A stretch of DNA of 64,000 nt, taken from assembly GCA_963728545.1 (NCBI GenBank), contig CAVSKO010000002.1, forward strand, positions 4,712,001-4,776,000, written 5' to 3'. The translations under genes were made by a program, and so were the position numbers. Source of the DNA: DASUNP01 sp963728545. Its GTDB lineage: Bacteria; Acidobacteriota; Blastocatellia; UBA7656. The notes under the pieces were generated by a model. It was given only the letters and a program-made list of their open reading frames with translations, did no database searches and was not told where the DNA came from. Below, in pieces: positions 25,750 to 36,330 of the stretch; the stretch's first letter is position 1; each line of letters opens with the position of its first letter.

Positions 25750-26352
25750 TTAAACATCATCTTCTGATGTTTGCCCGAGCTTAGCTTCAAGCCGAGCTTT
25801 TACCTCCGGCCACTCCGCTTCGACGATGCTAAAGTAGACTGAATCACGGTAACGGCCGTCGGGCATTACCATGTGATTACGCAGGATGCCTTCTTGCTTT
25901 GCCCCAAGCCGCAAGATGGCCGTCCGAGACTGCTGATTTAGAACATCAGTGACGAACCCGACGCGAATGCAGCCCCAGACCTCAAAGGCGTGGGTCAGGA
26001 GCAGGAGCTTGGCTTCGGTATTTACTCTGGTGCGTTGCGCGCTCACCGCCAACCAGGTATACCCGATTTCAACGCGCCGGTGATCCCGCTCGATGGAGTA
26101 AAATCGAGTGCTTCCAACGACCTGGCCCGATGACTTCCGGATGATGACGAACGGGAGCTCAAGCCCCTGGGCCTGCGCGTTAAGCGCTGCCGCGACGTAG
26201 GCTGCCATGGTGGCTTGAGCAGGCACGATGGTGACAGTTGAGTTCCACAGTTCGCCATCGCCCGCAGCAGCGATGAGCGATTCCTCGTATGCCGATGAAA
26301 GAGGCTCCAGACAAACGTGCTGACCTTCGAGAATCACTGGAGATATTTCCAT
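25750..26352 (-). CDS. GNAT acetyltransferase, RimJ/RimL type
   Basis: 200 residues. The layout is that of RimJ/RimL N-acetyltransferases: LEGQHVCLEPLSSAYEESL at the start, SSGQVVGSTRFYSIERDHRRVEIGYTW in the middle (strands 3-4), then AKLLLLTHAFEVWGCIRVGFVTDVLNQQSRTAILRLGAKQEGILRNH. Substrate unknown: members modify protein N-termini, antibiotics or small amines. AAGGA precedes the start. It stands alone between two minus-strand genes. Confidence 0.88.
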   Translation of the reverse strand: MEISPVILEGQHVCLEPLSSAYEESLIAAAGDGELWNSTVTIVPAQATMAAYVAAALNAQAQGLELPFVIIRKSSGQVVGSTRFYSIERDHRRVEIGYTWLAVSAQRTRVNTEAKLLLLTHAFEVWGCIRVGFVTDVLNQQSRTAILRLGAKQEGILRNHMVMPDGRYRDSVYFSIVEAEWPEVKARLEAKLGQTSEDDV

Positions 26353-26452
26353 TTTTCCTTCCTAGATGCCTAACCCTGAAGTAGACCAATTAATCGCCGC
26401 CTGATTCTAAGCCCAACAGCACACCTAATCAAGCAATAGGTAAGGACAAATA

Positions 26453-26500
26453 AGGCCGGGAATCTCATGCCACTCCCGGCCTGGAAGTTTCTACCACGAA
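26453..26500. terminator. Hairpin plus GTTTCTACCACGA repeat (copy 1)
   Basis: Perfect 9-bp stem AGGCCGGGA / TCCCGGCCT (26453-26461 and 26474-26482), followed by GTTTCTACCACGA at 26487-26499. The same tail follows a different hairpin at 30234-30265, and a variant occurs at 55325. It lies between the acetyltransferase and the GMC gene, both minus strand, and could terminate either direction. Confidence 0.55.
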
Positions 26501-26587
26501 ATAAGGATTATGATTGCCAGCCGGGCAAGGGCGATGTGAGCCGGCCGCTCCGAAACAACGCGCTCGTATCGCGTGTGCTCTCTTATT

Positions 26588-28359
26588 CTAAGGCAAAACG
26601 TGGTCGAGAGTCTTTAACGCCTGCGCGGCTATGGTCAGCACCGGGTTTGTGGCGAGCGAGCCAGGAATCACTGACCCATCTACTATAAACAATCCAGGGA
26701 GAACATCGGTCAACCCGGGTGGCTTGCTGCCATCGAATACTCGCCCGTATTCGTCTACCACTCCGTCGGAGTTGGTAGGCCCGATGGCGCAACCACCCAG
26801 CGGGTGCACGATCATTAGCTTCCGATCCGCGAAGCCGCGCCACAGCGGGTATGACACGTAGCGTCCGCCCATCGCCTCAGAGAAGCTCTTGAGCAGTACC
26901 TCAATCTTTTCAAAGACCGGGTGCTCAGAGATCGGCCTCGGCCAGTCTAAGTCGATCCCGTTCCTGTAGAGCCGAAACACTCCGCTCGCGTCGTCCTCGG
27001 CGGCGACGTTGAAGAAGAAAATGTTCGACACCATCGCGGCTTCGGTCTGGTAACTGGCAGGGTCGTAGGTGTCAGGTCGGCCAGGGGTAAATTCTTTGAG
27101 ATCGCGTAACGACCTTAACATCCAGGACATCTTCATCTTTCGGCTAGAGGCATCTCGCTTTGCCCAGTTATCTACGGCTCGGAGCGCGGCGCTGGCGAAC
27201 GGCGCGAACAGGCTTGGTATGCCACAGTCTTCGACCGAGATGTTGTATCCGTCAAACTGCACACGGACTCCGCACGTGTTGATCGGGCCGCGAGCGCTGT
27301 CAACGGGCATGGCTGTATCAACGGCGAAGCCTCCGAAGTTGCCGTTGGTCGAAAATCGCGTCCCCAGTTTTTCGCTGAGTTCGAGCGCGCCCCTGTCGCG
27401 GGAGCGCAGAAGAATCTCAGTCGTACCCAGCGTCCCTCCGCCCAGGAAGACTAAAGGCGCGGTGACGGTCTTCCACTTGCCCTCGTCGCGGTAGTCCTCG
27501 AACCCGACCTCGTAGCCCCCTTCGATTGCCCTTACCTGCCTCACGTTAGCGAGCGGCCATAGCGTAGCGCCGGTGTCGGGATTTGCAAGCAGCCGCTCGT
27601 AGAGCGTTTTGTTGAGCGGGTGAGTTGCCGCCGGCAGGCATCCCAGTATGCACCTGCCCTGGCGGTCACAGAAGGTGCGAGACTTTGCGGCTTCGCTCTC
27701 TGCCCGACGCTCAGGATCATACTCAGTGATGGAAAGATCGAGAGGCTCCCACTCGGCTTCGACACCCAGTTTTCGCGACACTTTACCCGCCGCGTTTTTC
27801 AAGGCGCGGGTGCGGTCAAGGTAAAGGTAATCGTCCGCGCCTAAGTCTGATACGTCGCGCCCCGGCAGAGGTATCTTGGTCACAATACGGTTAAACTTGC
27901 CCCTGTAATTTTCCATCCAGGCTCGCGCGGCCCCAAGTTCATGGGAGCCCAGGTTGAACCTATAGACCGTAAGATTTCGGCGCGAGGCGTTGAATTCACG
28001 TTCGAGTATATAAGCGAGCCGCCGCCCACGCCGCTCGCGGTGAGCACGAAGGCTTGTTTGAACTTTGAGAAATTATACAGTCCGCCTTTGTTGCGCTTGC
28101 GTCGGATGCAGGCGTAAAACTCCCACAGCCCTTTCTTGTGATTCGGTCGGGGAAAGTACTGCATGGGGTGGCCGTTCTCTTTTACCCACTCCGGAAACGG
28201 CTTCGCACCCGTGTCGTTTGCATGGCCCGCCAATTCAGGCGTGCCCCACCACGTGCCGCGCTCAAGCACGAGTACTCGCTTGCCCTTTTCTACGAGGCGA
28301 GTAGCCGCGACTGTTGCCCCGAAGCCCGTGCCGATCACGATGGCGTCGTATTTCATCAT
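26588..28359 (-). pseudogene. Cholesterol-oxidase-like GMC oxidoreductase, one frameshift
   Basis: The N-terminal part (from the ATG at 28359) has the FAD Rossmann motif YDAIVIGTGFGATVAATRL and ends in a different frame after SGVGGGSLIYSNVN. The C-terminal part (from 27916) continues GADDYLYLDRTRALKNAAGK and ends HPLGGCAIGPTNSDGV...TNPVLTIAAQALKTLDHV. Shifting frame near 27960-27990 joins them through YRFNLGSHELGAARAWMENY. The composite is a full-length cholesterol oxidase-type flavoprotein of about 590 codons. One indel disables it, or the assembly is wrong. The substrate is a sterol or other bulky alcohol only by analogy. Confidence 0.85.
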
Positions 28360-28434
28360 GTTCACTTTTTATTTGTCCTCATGCGAAACCATTCTCAATA
28401 AGACCTTCTTCCGGCTTACGTCTTTCGCTCAGAA

Positions 28435-30060
28435 TCAAAACTCCGGCTCCGCAATCGGGAGGTCAACGGTTATCGGGCTATGGTCTGACAGCCTGCGGTC
28501 CAGAGAGTAGTTGAATGTTTCCAGCGTGCGGGCAAAATGCGGGGCCATTTTATACGGCTCGTTTAAGCCTCTAGGCGACTTCGCATAGCCCTTTACGAAG
28601 ATCCAATCAAGTTTGCTCTTTCCTACCGCCCAGAATGTTCTTTTCGTCGCGTGAGTTGTAATAAAGCCTTTCTTGCGACTCCGCTGATTGGAATTAGCCA
28701 GTGTGCCCACAGTACCATTCACCGTGCGTCGTGCGTCGCCCCTGAAGTCGAAACAGTATCCGTCCGCGAAACGCATACGCTCAAGCTCCCTGAACGTCTC
28801 CGCCTCCCTGTTCGGCGCGAAGAATATCCCCCTACACGTGGGGTCGAAAGCGGTCTGTGCGAACTTTGCCGAGACAAATCCCACGTCTCCCACCAGGCCG
28901 ATACCCGTCAATGTTTTCACCGCTTGTTTGGTCCAGAATTCTCTGCTCCTTATGCGCCTGACGAGTTCCTTTGTGAGCGTGGTAGGCCGCATGTTGGAAC
29001 CGGAAGTGTTCAGGTCTCCGGCGATAACCAGCGGGCCGGTGATGTCTTTAATGAGTGAGAGAACTTCTTGCATCTGCCGCCTTCGCTCCGACGGGCCGCA
29101 GTAGTTCTCAAGCTGCGTTGCAACAACGGTCAAAGATTCTTCGGGAAGATGCGGTAGGTCCATCTCGGCTATGAGGACGCAGCGAGCGCCATAGCGAACC
29201 TGGCGGTGGAAGCTTTGGAGGAAGAATACCTGGCCCATCTGCCTGCGCACTGATTCGGCGACGGAACGCCTACGTTTTTCGTCGTTATACCAATCGTAGG
29301 GCTGGTACTTCAGCGGCACGAGCGAGGCCCGCTTAATAGGGAAACGGCTCAGTATCGCCGTCCCGTGCAGTATGTTATAACGCTCTTTTTCTGCCGCGCT
29401 CTGCTCCGTGTACTTTGTATTATTGCCGGCGGCTTGATTGTTAAGGCCCTCTGCGCGATTGCCGGGAAGGGCAAGCTCGATGAACTCGACCCCATACGCA
29501 TAGTTCATCTTGAATGCGGAGGCCAGTTCCCTGACCACGTCTCGATAGCCTGTCTGCTCTAACCCGCGATCAACTTCATTAAGCACAAGCACGTCTACCG
29601 AACGTAAGGTTTCCAGTTGGTAGAGTGCTTCTTTGTACTTATTGCTTTCACGGTCATACTTCATCTGTTGCTTGAATTCTTCCGGGGACGCCACCGCCAG
29701 CTTTATCTCGTCGAGGCTGTGCCCATGTTCTATGTTCCAAGAGCCTACCCGAATGAAAGGGCCGAGCTTGTCACTGCGAGATAATTCCGGAGCAGCCCCA
29801 TCGTAGGAGGCTTCGTTACTCACGAATGGAGTGGTCAATAATATATCGAGCTTGGCTTTCAGCGCGACGGGAATACTCGCTGACCTTGCAACCTGTATAA
29901 TCTCGTCATAAGTAGGCAGGTCTGGCCCGTGATGGCCTTTGGTCTCCCTAGAGGGTTCACCGTCCGGTTCATGCGGCATAGATGCTTCGACAGAGAAGAA
30001 GGAAGATTTGACAAGAAAAACCGCTATCAAGAAAAAGAACAAAGTTTTCTTTTTAACCAT
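28435..30060 (-). CDS. Secreted endonuclease/exonuclease/phosphatase-family protein
   Basis: 541 residues. A signal peptide (KKKTLFFFLIAVFLVKSSFF) leads to an EEP fold: VGSWNIEHGHSLDEIK (Asn of the metal site), VLVLNEVDRGLEQTGY (the catalytic Glu), VIAGDLNTSGSN (D-x-N), and C-terminal RRLSDHSPITVDL (the DH pair). The metal and catalytic residues are complete. Such secreted enzymes act on DNA, sphingomyelin, phosphoinositides or other phosphodiesters; which one is not shown. An insertion of about 120 residues in the middle is unusual. Confidence 0.85.
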   Translation of the reverse strand: MVKKKTLFFFLIAVFLVKSSFFSVEASMPHEPDGEPSRETKGHHGPDLPTYDEIIQVARSASIPVALKAKLDILLTTPFVSNEASYDGAAPELSRSDKLGPFIRVGSWNIEHGHSLDEIKLAVASPEEFKQQMKYDRESNKYKEALYQLETLRSVDVLVLNEVDRGLEQTGYRDVVRELASAFKMNYAYGVEFIELALPGNRAEGLNNQAAGNNTKYTEQSAAEKERYNILHGTAILSRFPIKRASLVPLKYQPYDWYNDEKRRRSVAESVRRQMGQVFFLQSFHRQVRYGARCVLIAEMDLPHLPEESLTVVATQLENYCGPSERRRQMQEVLSLIKDITGPLVIAGDLNTSGSNMRPTTLTKELVRRIRSREFWTKQAVKTLTGIGLVGDVGFVSAKFAQTAFDPTCRGIFFAPNREAETFRELERMRFADGYCFDFRGDARRTVNGTVGTLANSNQRSRKKGFITTHATKRTFWAVGKSKLDWIFVKGYAKSPRGLNEPYKMAPHFARTLETFNYSLDRRLSDHSPITVDLPIAEPEF

Positions 30061-30363
30061 GATTGTCCGCTAAGAGGTGTGATAAGACAGGGCCTTGTAT
30101 TATTCCCGGTAGGAAGCAGGACACCTGACACAATTCTTCATCGATCATCAGAGCAGCGCCCCACTGCTAGCATACTACCACAGCAAGAGGTTGCTGCCTG
30201 ATACGGATTAGTAACGTTACGAAAAAAAAGACAGGGGAGCGGCCACTTTCGCCGCACGGCTCCCCAGCCTTGAGTTTCTACCACGAGACGCGGCTCCCGG
30301 CTCGCGGCGGTTGAGGAAGGATGGTATGAGTGAGTACTGTTCGGCGGAAAGAGTTAAATAAAA

Positions 30364-30543
30364 GCCATTAACCCAGGGCTGTAACAAAGTAGCTTGAGAA
30401 ATGAAAACAAAGGACTTGGCGCAGTCGCCGCGATATGCAAGTTGAGAAAAGCTGAGGGAAATCGCACATTGCTTTTTCGAGCTTTGATCTTCGAATCCAG
30501 TTCAGCCCAACAAAATCGACTTTGTTACAGCCGTGCCATTAAC
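30364..30543. mobile_element. MITE candidate with 14-bp TIRs and 9-bp target duplication
   Basis: The 9-bp direct repeat GCCATTAAC at 30364-30372 and 30535-30543 flanks inverted repeats GGCTGTAACAAAGT (30377-30390) and ACTTTGTTACAGCC (30519-30532). The 162-bp interior has no transposase. Target duplication plus terminal inverted repeats is the signature of a non-autonomous transposon; 9-bp duplications are made by several IS families. Confidence 0.6.
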
Positions 30544-30907
30544 CGCCTTCGCTTGACATGGCCGCTCATTGAGCACAGACTTGGCAAGAACCGAGCATAG
30601 CTCACTCTCTTCTTCAGCTTCTCTGGGATTCGCCAGTCCATCTGAACCCGACAGCTCATTTGCCAAAGGGCTATCAATAGTTTACTCGCAATCTCACTGA
30701 ACTTGAATCTAATAAAAGTGGGAATGATGTTATTAAAAGAAAGTACCATGATCGTAAACGGAGAATCAGCTAAGCCTTAACTTACTTCTGACATCAGATC
30801 AGGATTGAGCGTAACAAACGCCGGCACCCGAACCCCCGAAGCGGCGTCAGGGTGGTTTCTTTCATCACGCGGCGCGGGCCGGGTGATGCTAAGCGATAGA
30901 CGCTGGT

Positions 30908-30967
30908 CGTAAGAATCGTGGTGATAAGAATCGGGGTGATAAGAATCGGGGTGATAAGAATTAGGTG
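30908..30967 (+). repeat. 15-bp tandem repeat, about four units
   Basis: Unit GATAAGAATCGGGGT, with two exact copies (30923-30937 and 30938-30952) and diverged flanking copies (30908-30922 and 30953-30967). It lies about 55 bp upstream of the metallopeptidase start, where copy number could affect the leader. Confidence 0.7.
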
Positions 30968-31020
30968 AGATGCATCCTTTATGCACGTTGCTTCATCACA
31001 TTCGCCATTAGAGGTTAACC

Positions 31021-33685
31021 ATGAAAAAAAAAGAAAAGACCAAATCTGCTGCCTCTCCGTCACAATCGGACTTTGTCATCGCCGCCATTCCAGCTCTGAT
31101 TTTCCTATTCATATCTATTGCCGCACATGATTCAGTGAGCACTAAGCTCTCTCACATAAACTCTAAAGTCCATGCTGCACCAGAAGGATTAGCTCATGTT
31201 TTCCGGCATGCTAAAACGTCTGAAGATGAGCTTTGGCAAGAGGCCGAAATGGCTCCACTGATGAGCAAGCAGGCTGAACGCAGGATAGATACTCTCTCAT
31301 ATCGAACACTGCGCTTGGATCGTGATGCCCTCACACGACTTCTAAATCTCTCCCCGATGGAATTTACCGCAACCAGGGGCGAACAAGCCGTGATAACTTT
31401 ACCGATGCCCGATGGAACTCTTGCCAGATTTCATGTTGAGGAATCCCCTGTAATGGAGTCCGGACTGGCAGCACAGTTTCCAGAAATCAAAACATATAAA
31501 GGTCAAGGAATTGATGACCGAACGGCCACTACCCGCTTTGACTTGATGCCGACCGGATTTCACGCAATGGTAATTTCAGCCCATGCCACAGTGATGGTCG
31601 AGCCTTATAGCAAAGAAGATACAGGCATCTACATCAGTTATTACATAAGCGATGTGCAAAAAGATGCGGGACATTTTCAATGCCTGGTTCCGGGCGATAA
31701 CCCCGCATCAACAGAAATGGCGGATGGGCAATTTCAGCTCGCCATTAACAAGACTTTAAACATTGCCAACGGAACTACGCTACGCATATACCGCCTGGCT
31801 GTCGCCGCAACAGGTGAATATGCACAAACCTATGGCCGTGGAACTGTTAACGGCGCGCTTGCTGCTATTACTACAAACATAAACTTAGTCAATGCTATCT
31901 ACGAGCGCGAGCTTGCGATTCGCATGGTTCTTGTTAATAACGAAGCTGCAATCATTTTTACGAATGCGGCGACTGATGGTTATACAACCAATGATAGTGT
32001 CAAACTGGTGGAAGAGAATCAAAGCAAGCTCGATTCTATCGTTGGCTCTAGCAATTATGACATCGGATTTGTCTTTGATAGCAGCGCCGTTGGCTCTGTC
32101 CGTTTCAATATTCAGGGCGCAGCGGGAGGGGTAGGAATCGTCTGCATCAGCGGGAGAAAGGCGAAAGGTGTTGTAGTCTTTTATGCGACAGGACCATCTG
32201 ATCTTGAAGGTATTCATTCAGTTGCGCATGAAATGGGTCATCAGTTCGGCGCGTCTCACACCTTCAATGGCGTATTTGAAGGCTGCGGCTCAAACAACAG
32301 GGTTGCCGCCACCGCGTACGAGCCAGGCAGTGGATCAACCGTAATGAGCTATGGATTCTTGATCCCGCCTGACAATAGATTCCTTTGCGGCAGTGAAGGC
32401 CTGCATTCGGCCGAAGTTTACTTCCACACGGCCAGCATTGAACAGATAGTCAATTACATTACTAGTGGCACGGGCGGCACCTGCGCGCGACAAAGGGCAA
32501 CAGATAACAATCCTCCGTCGGTCGTTGCCGGTGAGAATTACAATATTCCGCAAAGGACACCCTTCACGCTCACCGCGACAGGCAGCGATCCGGATGGCGA
32601 TGCGCTTACATACTGTTGGGAAGAGTTCGACCTGGGTGCGGCGGCCCCACCGGATACCGACGATGGCAGCCGGCCTATCTTCCGTTCATTTGCTCCAGTG
32701 ACAACCCCTTCTCGAACATTCCCGCAGTTGACCGATATTCTGACCGGCACTTCGGTTTTCGGTGAATCACTTCCCACTACCACTCGCGCCATGAATTTCC
32801 GTGTGACGGTGCGCGACAATCGTTCAGGAGGCGGCGGAGTCAACATAAGCGACATGCGTGTCAACGTGAAATCTAACAGCGGACCGTTTATCGTTACAGA
32901 ACCGAAAGGAGAAGAGAACCTGGATAGGCGGCTCATTGAAGACTGTCACATGGGACGTGGCCAATACTTCAAGCTCACCCGTTAGTTGTAAAAACGTAGC
33001 GATTCTGCTCTCGACCGACGGAGGTAGCACTTTTCCGATTGTGCTCGCGAGCAGCACTCCCAACGATGGCTCAGAGCCTGTTACGGTACCCAATATTCCG
33101 ACTGACGCAGCCCACATCAAAGTAGAAGCCATAGGAAATATCTTTTTTAGTATTTCAAAAGCCAGCCACACCATTGGTCCTGGGGTTGACTGCTCATTCA
33201 ACGCCGGTCCGATCAATCAGGGGTTTGATTCGACCGCCGGCAACGGCAGTGTGAATGTGATGACAACTGAAGGATGTAGCTGGGCAGTGAGCAATGTTCC
33301 AAGTTGGATCAATATTACTTCAGGCGATAGTGGTAGTGGTAGCGGGGTGGTCAATTATTCGGTTGCAGCTAATACCGGGACTGGCCGCACAGGAACAATG
33401 ACCATTGCCGGACAGAACATTGTTGTGACGCAGGCAGCCGCTGACCCTATAATAATGAGCGCCACAGTCAGCGGTAAGAAATTGCTCATTTCCGGCGAAG
33501 GGTTCGATGAGGGCGCGGCGATTCTGCTCAATGGCGAGAAGCAGAAGACGGTAAATAATACGGCTGATCCGAACACAAAACTCGTAGCCAAGAAGTCGGG
33601 CAAAAAGATTAAGGCAGGCGACAAGTTACAGGTAAGGAACGCGGATGGGAGGCTATCGCAAGAATTCATTTTCACCGGCTCGTAA
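31021..33685 (+). pseudogene. Secreted reprolysin-like metallopeptidase with BACON and IPT-like C-terminus, one frameshift
   Basis: The N-terminal hydrophobic segment (FVIAAIPALIFLFISIAA) is a signal anchor. A propeptide region follows, then a zinc peptidase domain with HEMGHQFGASH near residue 403, the HExxHxxGxxH metzincin motif. After the peptidase come an Ig-like domain (PPSVVAGENYNIPQRTPFTL), then a BACON domain (CSWAVSNVPSWINITSG) and an IPT-like end (KLLISGEGFDEGAAILLNG). The frame breaks near 32929: frame 1 runs to 32985 and frame 2 (from about 32936) continues LKTVTWDVANTSSS. Removing one base rejoins GEENLDRGSLKTVTWDVA. GAGG precedes the start. It would degrade extracellular protein if intact. 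Confidence 0.88.
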
Positions 33686-33721
33686 ACATCGGGTAGCATA
33701 CCTGGAAGGGAAAACTCAGCG

Positions 33722-33786
33722 AGTATTCTATCGAATCGTTGCACCTGCCTTATTGAACCATCTGACCATCTGTGATATACCGCGCG
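33722..33786 (+). repeat. Dispersed repeat (copy 1; copy 2 at 57383-57450)
   Basis: About 65 bp beginning AGTATTCTATCGAATCGTTG and ending TGTGATATACCGCGCG, matching 57383-57450 at most positions. The second copy directly abuts the right half of an attC-like site. Its nature is unknown. Confidence 0.6.
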
Positions 33787-33950
33787 TGTAGGACCGTGGA
33801 CATTTGCGAGCTGAACAACTAAAAGCACAATATGAAGCAGAAGAGCTTTTGATACGGTTAATACATAGCTTAATGTAGCTAGTTGCAAAGCCGGTGGGGT
33901 CGTTTGAAGAGAGAGTTTCCAAACAATTTAGCAAAGGGATTTTATAAACT

Positions 33951-34721
33951 ATGGAATGGCTAGCTGACCCGCAAATTTGGATTGCGTTTTTAACTTTAAC
34001 GCTTTTGGAACTCGTTCTCGGGATTGACAACATCGTCTTTATCTCGATTTTGGCAGGCAAGTTGCCGCTCGAACAACAATCAAAAGCGCGTTATCTCGGC
34101 TTGGCATTGGCCCTTGTGATGCGCGTGATTTTGCTTTTTTCTTTGAGTTGGGTTATTGGTTTAACCGCGCCTTTATTTATCGTTCTCGGACAGGAAATAT
34201 CGGGACGCGATTTGGTTTTGCTCATCGGCGGTTTGTTTCTACTGGCGAAAAGTACACACGAAATTCACGGCTCACTCGAAGGCGAAGAAGGTCATAAGTC
34301 CGCGAAAATTTATCCGTCGTTTGTAGGCGTTCTCATCCAAATTATGCTTCTCGACATCGTTTTCTCGCTCGATTCGGTGATTACGGCGGTCGGAATGGTT
34401 GATAATCTCTGGGTTATGATTGCGGCGGTGGTTGTTTCTATTATTTTTATGATGGCTTTTGCGGGTAGCATCGGCACGTTTGTCCAAAAACATCCGACAG
34501 TCAAGATGCTTGCCTTGGCGTTCTTGATTCTAATCGGTGTCTCGCTGATTGCTGAAGGTTTAGACCAGCACATCCCTAAAGGTTACATCTATTTTGCGAT
34601 GGCGTTTTCAGTTCTCGTCGAGATGTTGAATATGCGCCTTCGCAAAGTTAAAACTGAGCCGGTGCATTTGCATAATCCTTACGACGATAAGGACGAAGCC
34701 AAGGCATTGCAGACGGAATAA
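33951..34721 (+). CDS. TerC-family membrane protein
   Basis: 256 residues with about seven hydrophobic segments. The start MEWLADPQIWIAFLTLTLLELVLGIDNIVFI and the later LDIVFSLDSVITAVGM carry the two conserved acidic-asparagine/serine motifs (GIDN, SLDS) of TerC/Alx proteins, which export Mn2+ or support secretion-linked metal supply. I looked for a yybP-ykoY Mn2+ riboswitch in the leader and found no match. The 5' flank contains the dispersed repeat at 33722. Confidence 0.92.
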   Translation: MEWLADPQIWIAFLTLTLLELVLGIDNIVFISILAGKLPLEQQSKARYLGLALALVMRVILLFSLSWVIGLTAPLFIVLGQEISGRDLVLLIGGLFLLAKSTHEIHGSLEGEEGHKSAKIYPSFVGVLIQIMLLDIVFSLDSVITAVGMVDNLWVMIAAVVVSIIFMMAFAGSIGTFVQKHPTVKMLALAFLILIGVSLIAEGLDQHIPKGYIYFAMAFSVLVEMLNMRLRKVKTEPVHLHNPYDDKDEAKALQTE

Positions 34722-34808
34722 TTTGTTTGTTAATAGATTTAAACAAAGCGTGCTTTAGATGGCTTCGTCCGGCAGTCGAGTATGGCTTCGCTTTATGCAT
34801 GAAAAGGT

Positions 34809-36330
34809 CTAACTGACGACAAATTGTTTGTAATGATCAAACCGCTCCAGAATGTTGTCAACATAGTTTACCGGCTCCATCCCCCGACAAAATCCGAATT
34901 TCACGACCGGGTCTGTCGAGTACTGCTGTATTGACAACTGTAGCAGCCAATAAGATACGTCATCCCACACTTGAGGGGCACCCCCATACTTTTTCGTGAG
35001 GCGCTGCGCGTCTTCCACATGTCCTGCCCCACAGTTGTAGGAGGCGAGGATGAATTTTAATCGCTCCTTCTCGTCCGTGACGCGCTCTGCCCAAAAATCT
35101 TGGAGCCACCTAAGGAACCTTACGCCGCCCTGCACGTTATCCTCGGGATCGAATGGGTTGAGCACATCGAACTGTCGGGCCGTCGCCGGCATGAGTTGAA
35201 GCAGGCCTCCCGCGCCCGCCCAGGAACGTGCATCTGGTTTGAAGCGAGATTCTTGGAAAACCTGTGCACCCAGCAGCCGCCAGTCCCAGTTCAGGACTAT
35301 CGCGTGTTGCTTGAGCAGGTCGTCGTAAGCAGATAGTTTACCTGTCGAACGAGGTGAGATACTCACTCGTAACACGCTCTAAATATCCACGGCGGTCGAT
35401 GAAATACTTCTTGTAGAGTTTATCGAACAGTGACCCGTTCTTCTTTTCTTCGATCCAATTATTCAACTCGCTCAACAACCTGGGAGAATTCTTTCTTACC
35501 GCCCAGGAGACACTTTGTGACCGCCCGATGATGGGACGCACCTTCAGGTTTTTGAACTCGGCCTCTTTCAACTCAGCCAGGTTGTTTTGCATAACAGTGA
35601 ATTGTACTTCTCCCCGGGCTACCTTCTGGGCCAATGCTTCGTCTTGAATCTTCCCGCCCATCTCGACGACCTGTATGTCGCCGGAGATTTCATCGGCCAG
35701 CTCAATAAGAGTGCGGTGATAAGGGGATTGCTCAGGTAGATTGACGGTCTTCCCGGCCAACTGAGATGGCTTTGTGATGAGGCGCGCTTGAATCTCTGCC
35801 TCAGGCAGTGGGTCAGCCGGACCTGGAGCAAGGGCCTTTTCCGCCCCTTCACCTGCCGTATCCGGATGAGATTCCTGCTGCACTAGGGCCGGCTCCGTAC
35901 GATAAAGAGCGCGCGTGAAAGAGACGTACACTTCGTTCTCCGGGGTTGGGATGAGTTAACCGGCGGCGATGTCTCCTTCGCCGCTATTTAGCAGAGAGAG
36001 TATGCTCTTCGGGTCTGTGACCACAATCATCTTCAACCCCATGTCATGCGCTTTGGCGAACTCCTGAAGCAACTCGTACTCGTAACCGAGCGGCTCTCCG
36101 CGATAAAGAAAATAAGTAGTAGAATTATACGGGGCGAGGACAACCAGCGAACCGCGCTCGCGAATCTCCATCAGGTCACGCTCCACTGGTTCGACCATAG
36201 GCACGTTTGCGCTTCGGTCGATCTGGTCAACCTCGGCGAGTTGCATTCGTGGGTGACGCTTACAGGCCAGGCAAGAAATAATAAGAAGCGAACAGAGAAT
36301 CAATGAAAGAAACCTGGTGCGGGTTCCCAT
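34809..36330 (-). pseudogene. mltF: MltF-type lytic murein transglycosylase, interrupted twice
   Basis: The order SBP_bac_3 then SLT is that of MltF. The ATG at 36330 gives a lipoprotein signal (FLSLILCSLLIISCLAC). The solute-binding-like part runs to an in-frame TAA at 35956-35958 (after GDIAAG), with the correct frame continuing (LIPTPENEVYVSFTRAL). Near 35338 the frame shifts again and the SLT domain (to 34809) begins TGKLSAYDDLLKQHAI; it has catalytic E in FQESRF, GLLQLMPATA and YNCGAG. Two separate lesions make a true pseudogene more likely than one error. Confidence 0.85.

Larger units (their letters stand above)
30061..31020. other. 960-bp intergenic region rich in repeats
   Basis: It holds a hairpin (30234-30265, GGGGAGC/GCTCCCC) followed by GTTTCTACCACGA (30274-30286) and CTCGCGGCGGTTGAGG (30301-30316). 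Then comes a MITE candidate (30364-30543) and four copies of a 15-bp tandem unit (30908-30967) upstream of the metallopeptidase gene. No convincing gene is seen. Confidence 0.6.

Noticed and set aside
30908..30967. CRISPR array
   Set aside because: The units are contiguous 15-bp tandem copies without spacers; no cas genes are near.
33786..33950. yybP-ykoY Mn2+ riboswitch upstream of terC
   Set aside because: The conserved GGGGAGUAGC-type core expected in this riboswitch was not found in the leader.
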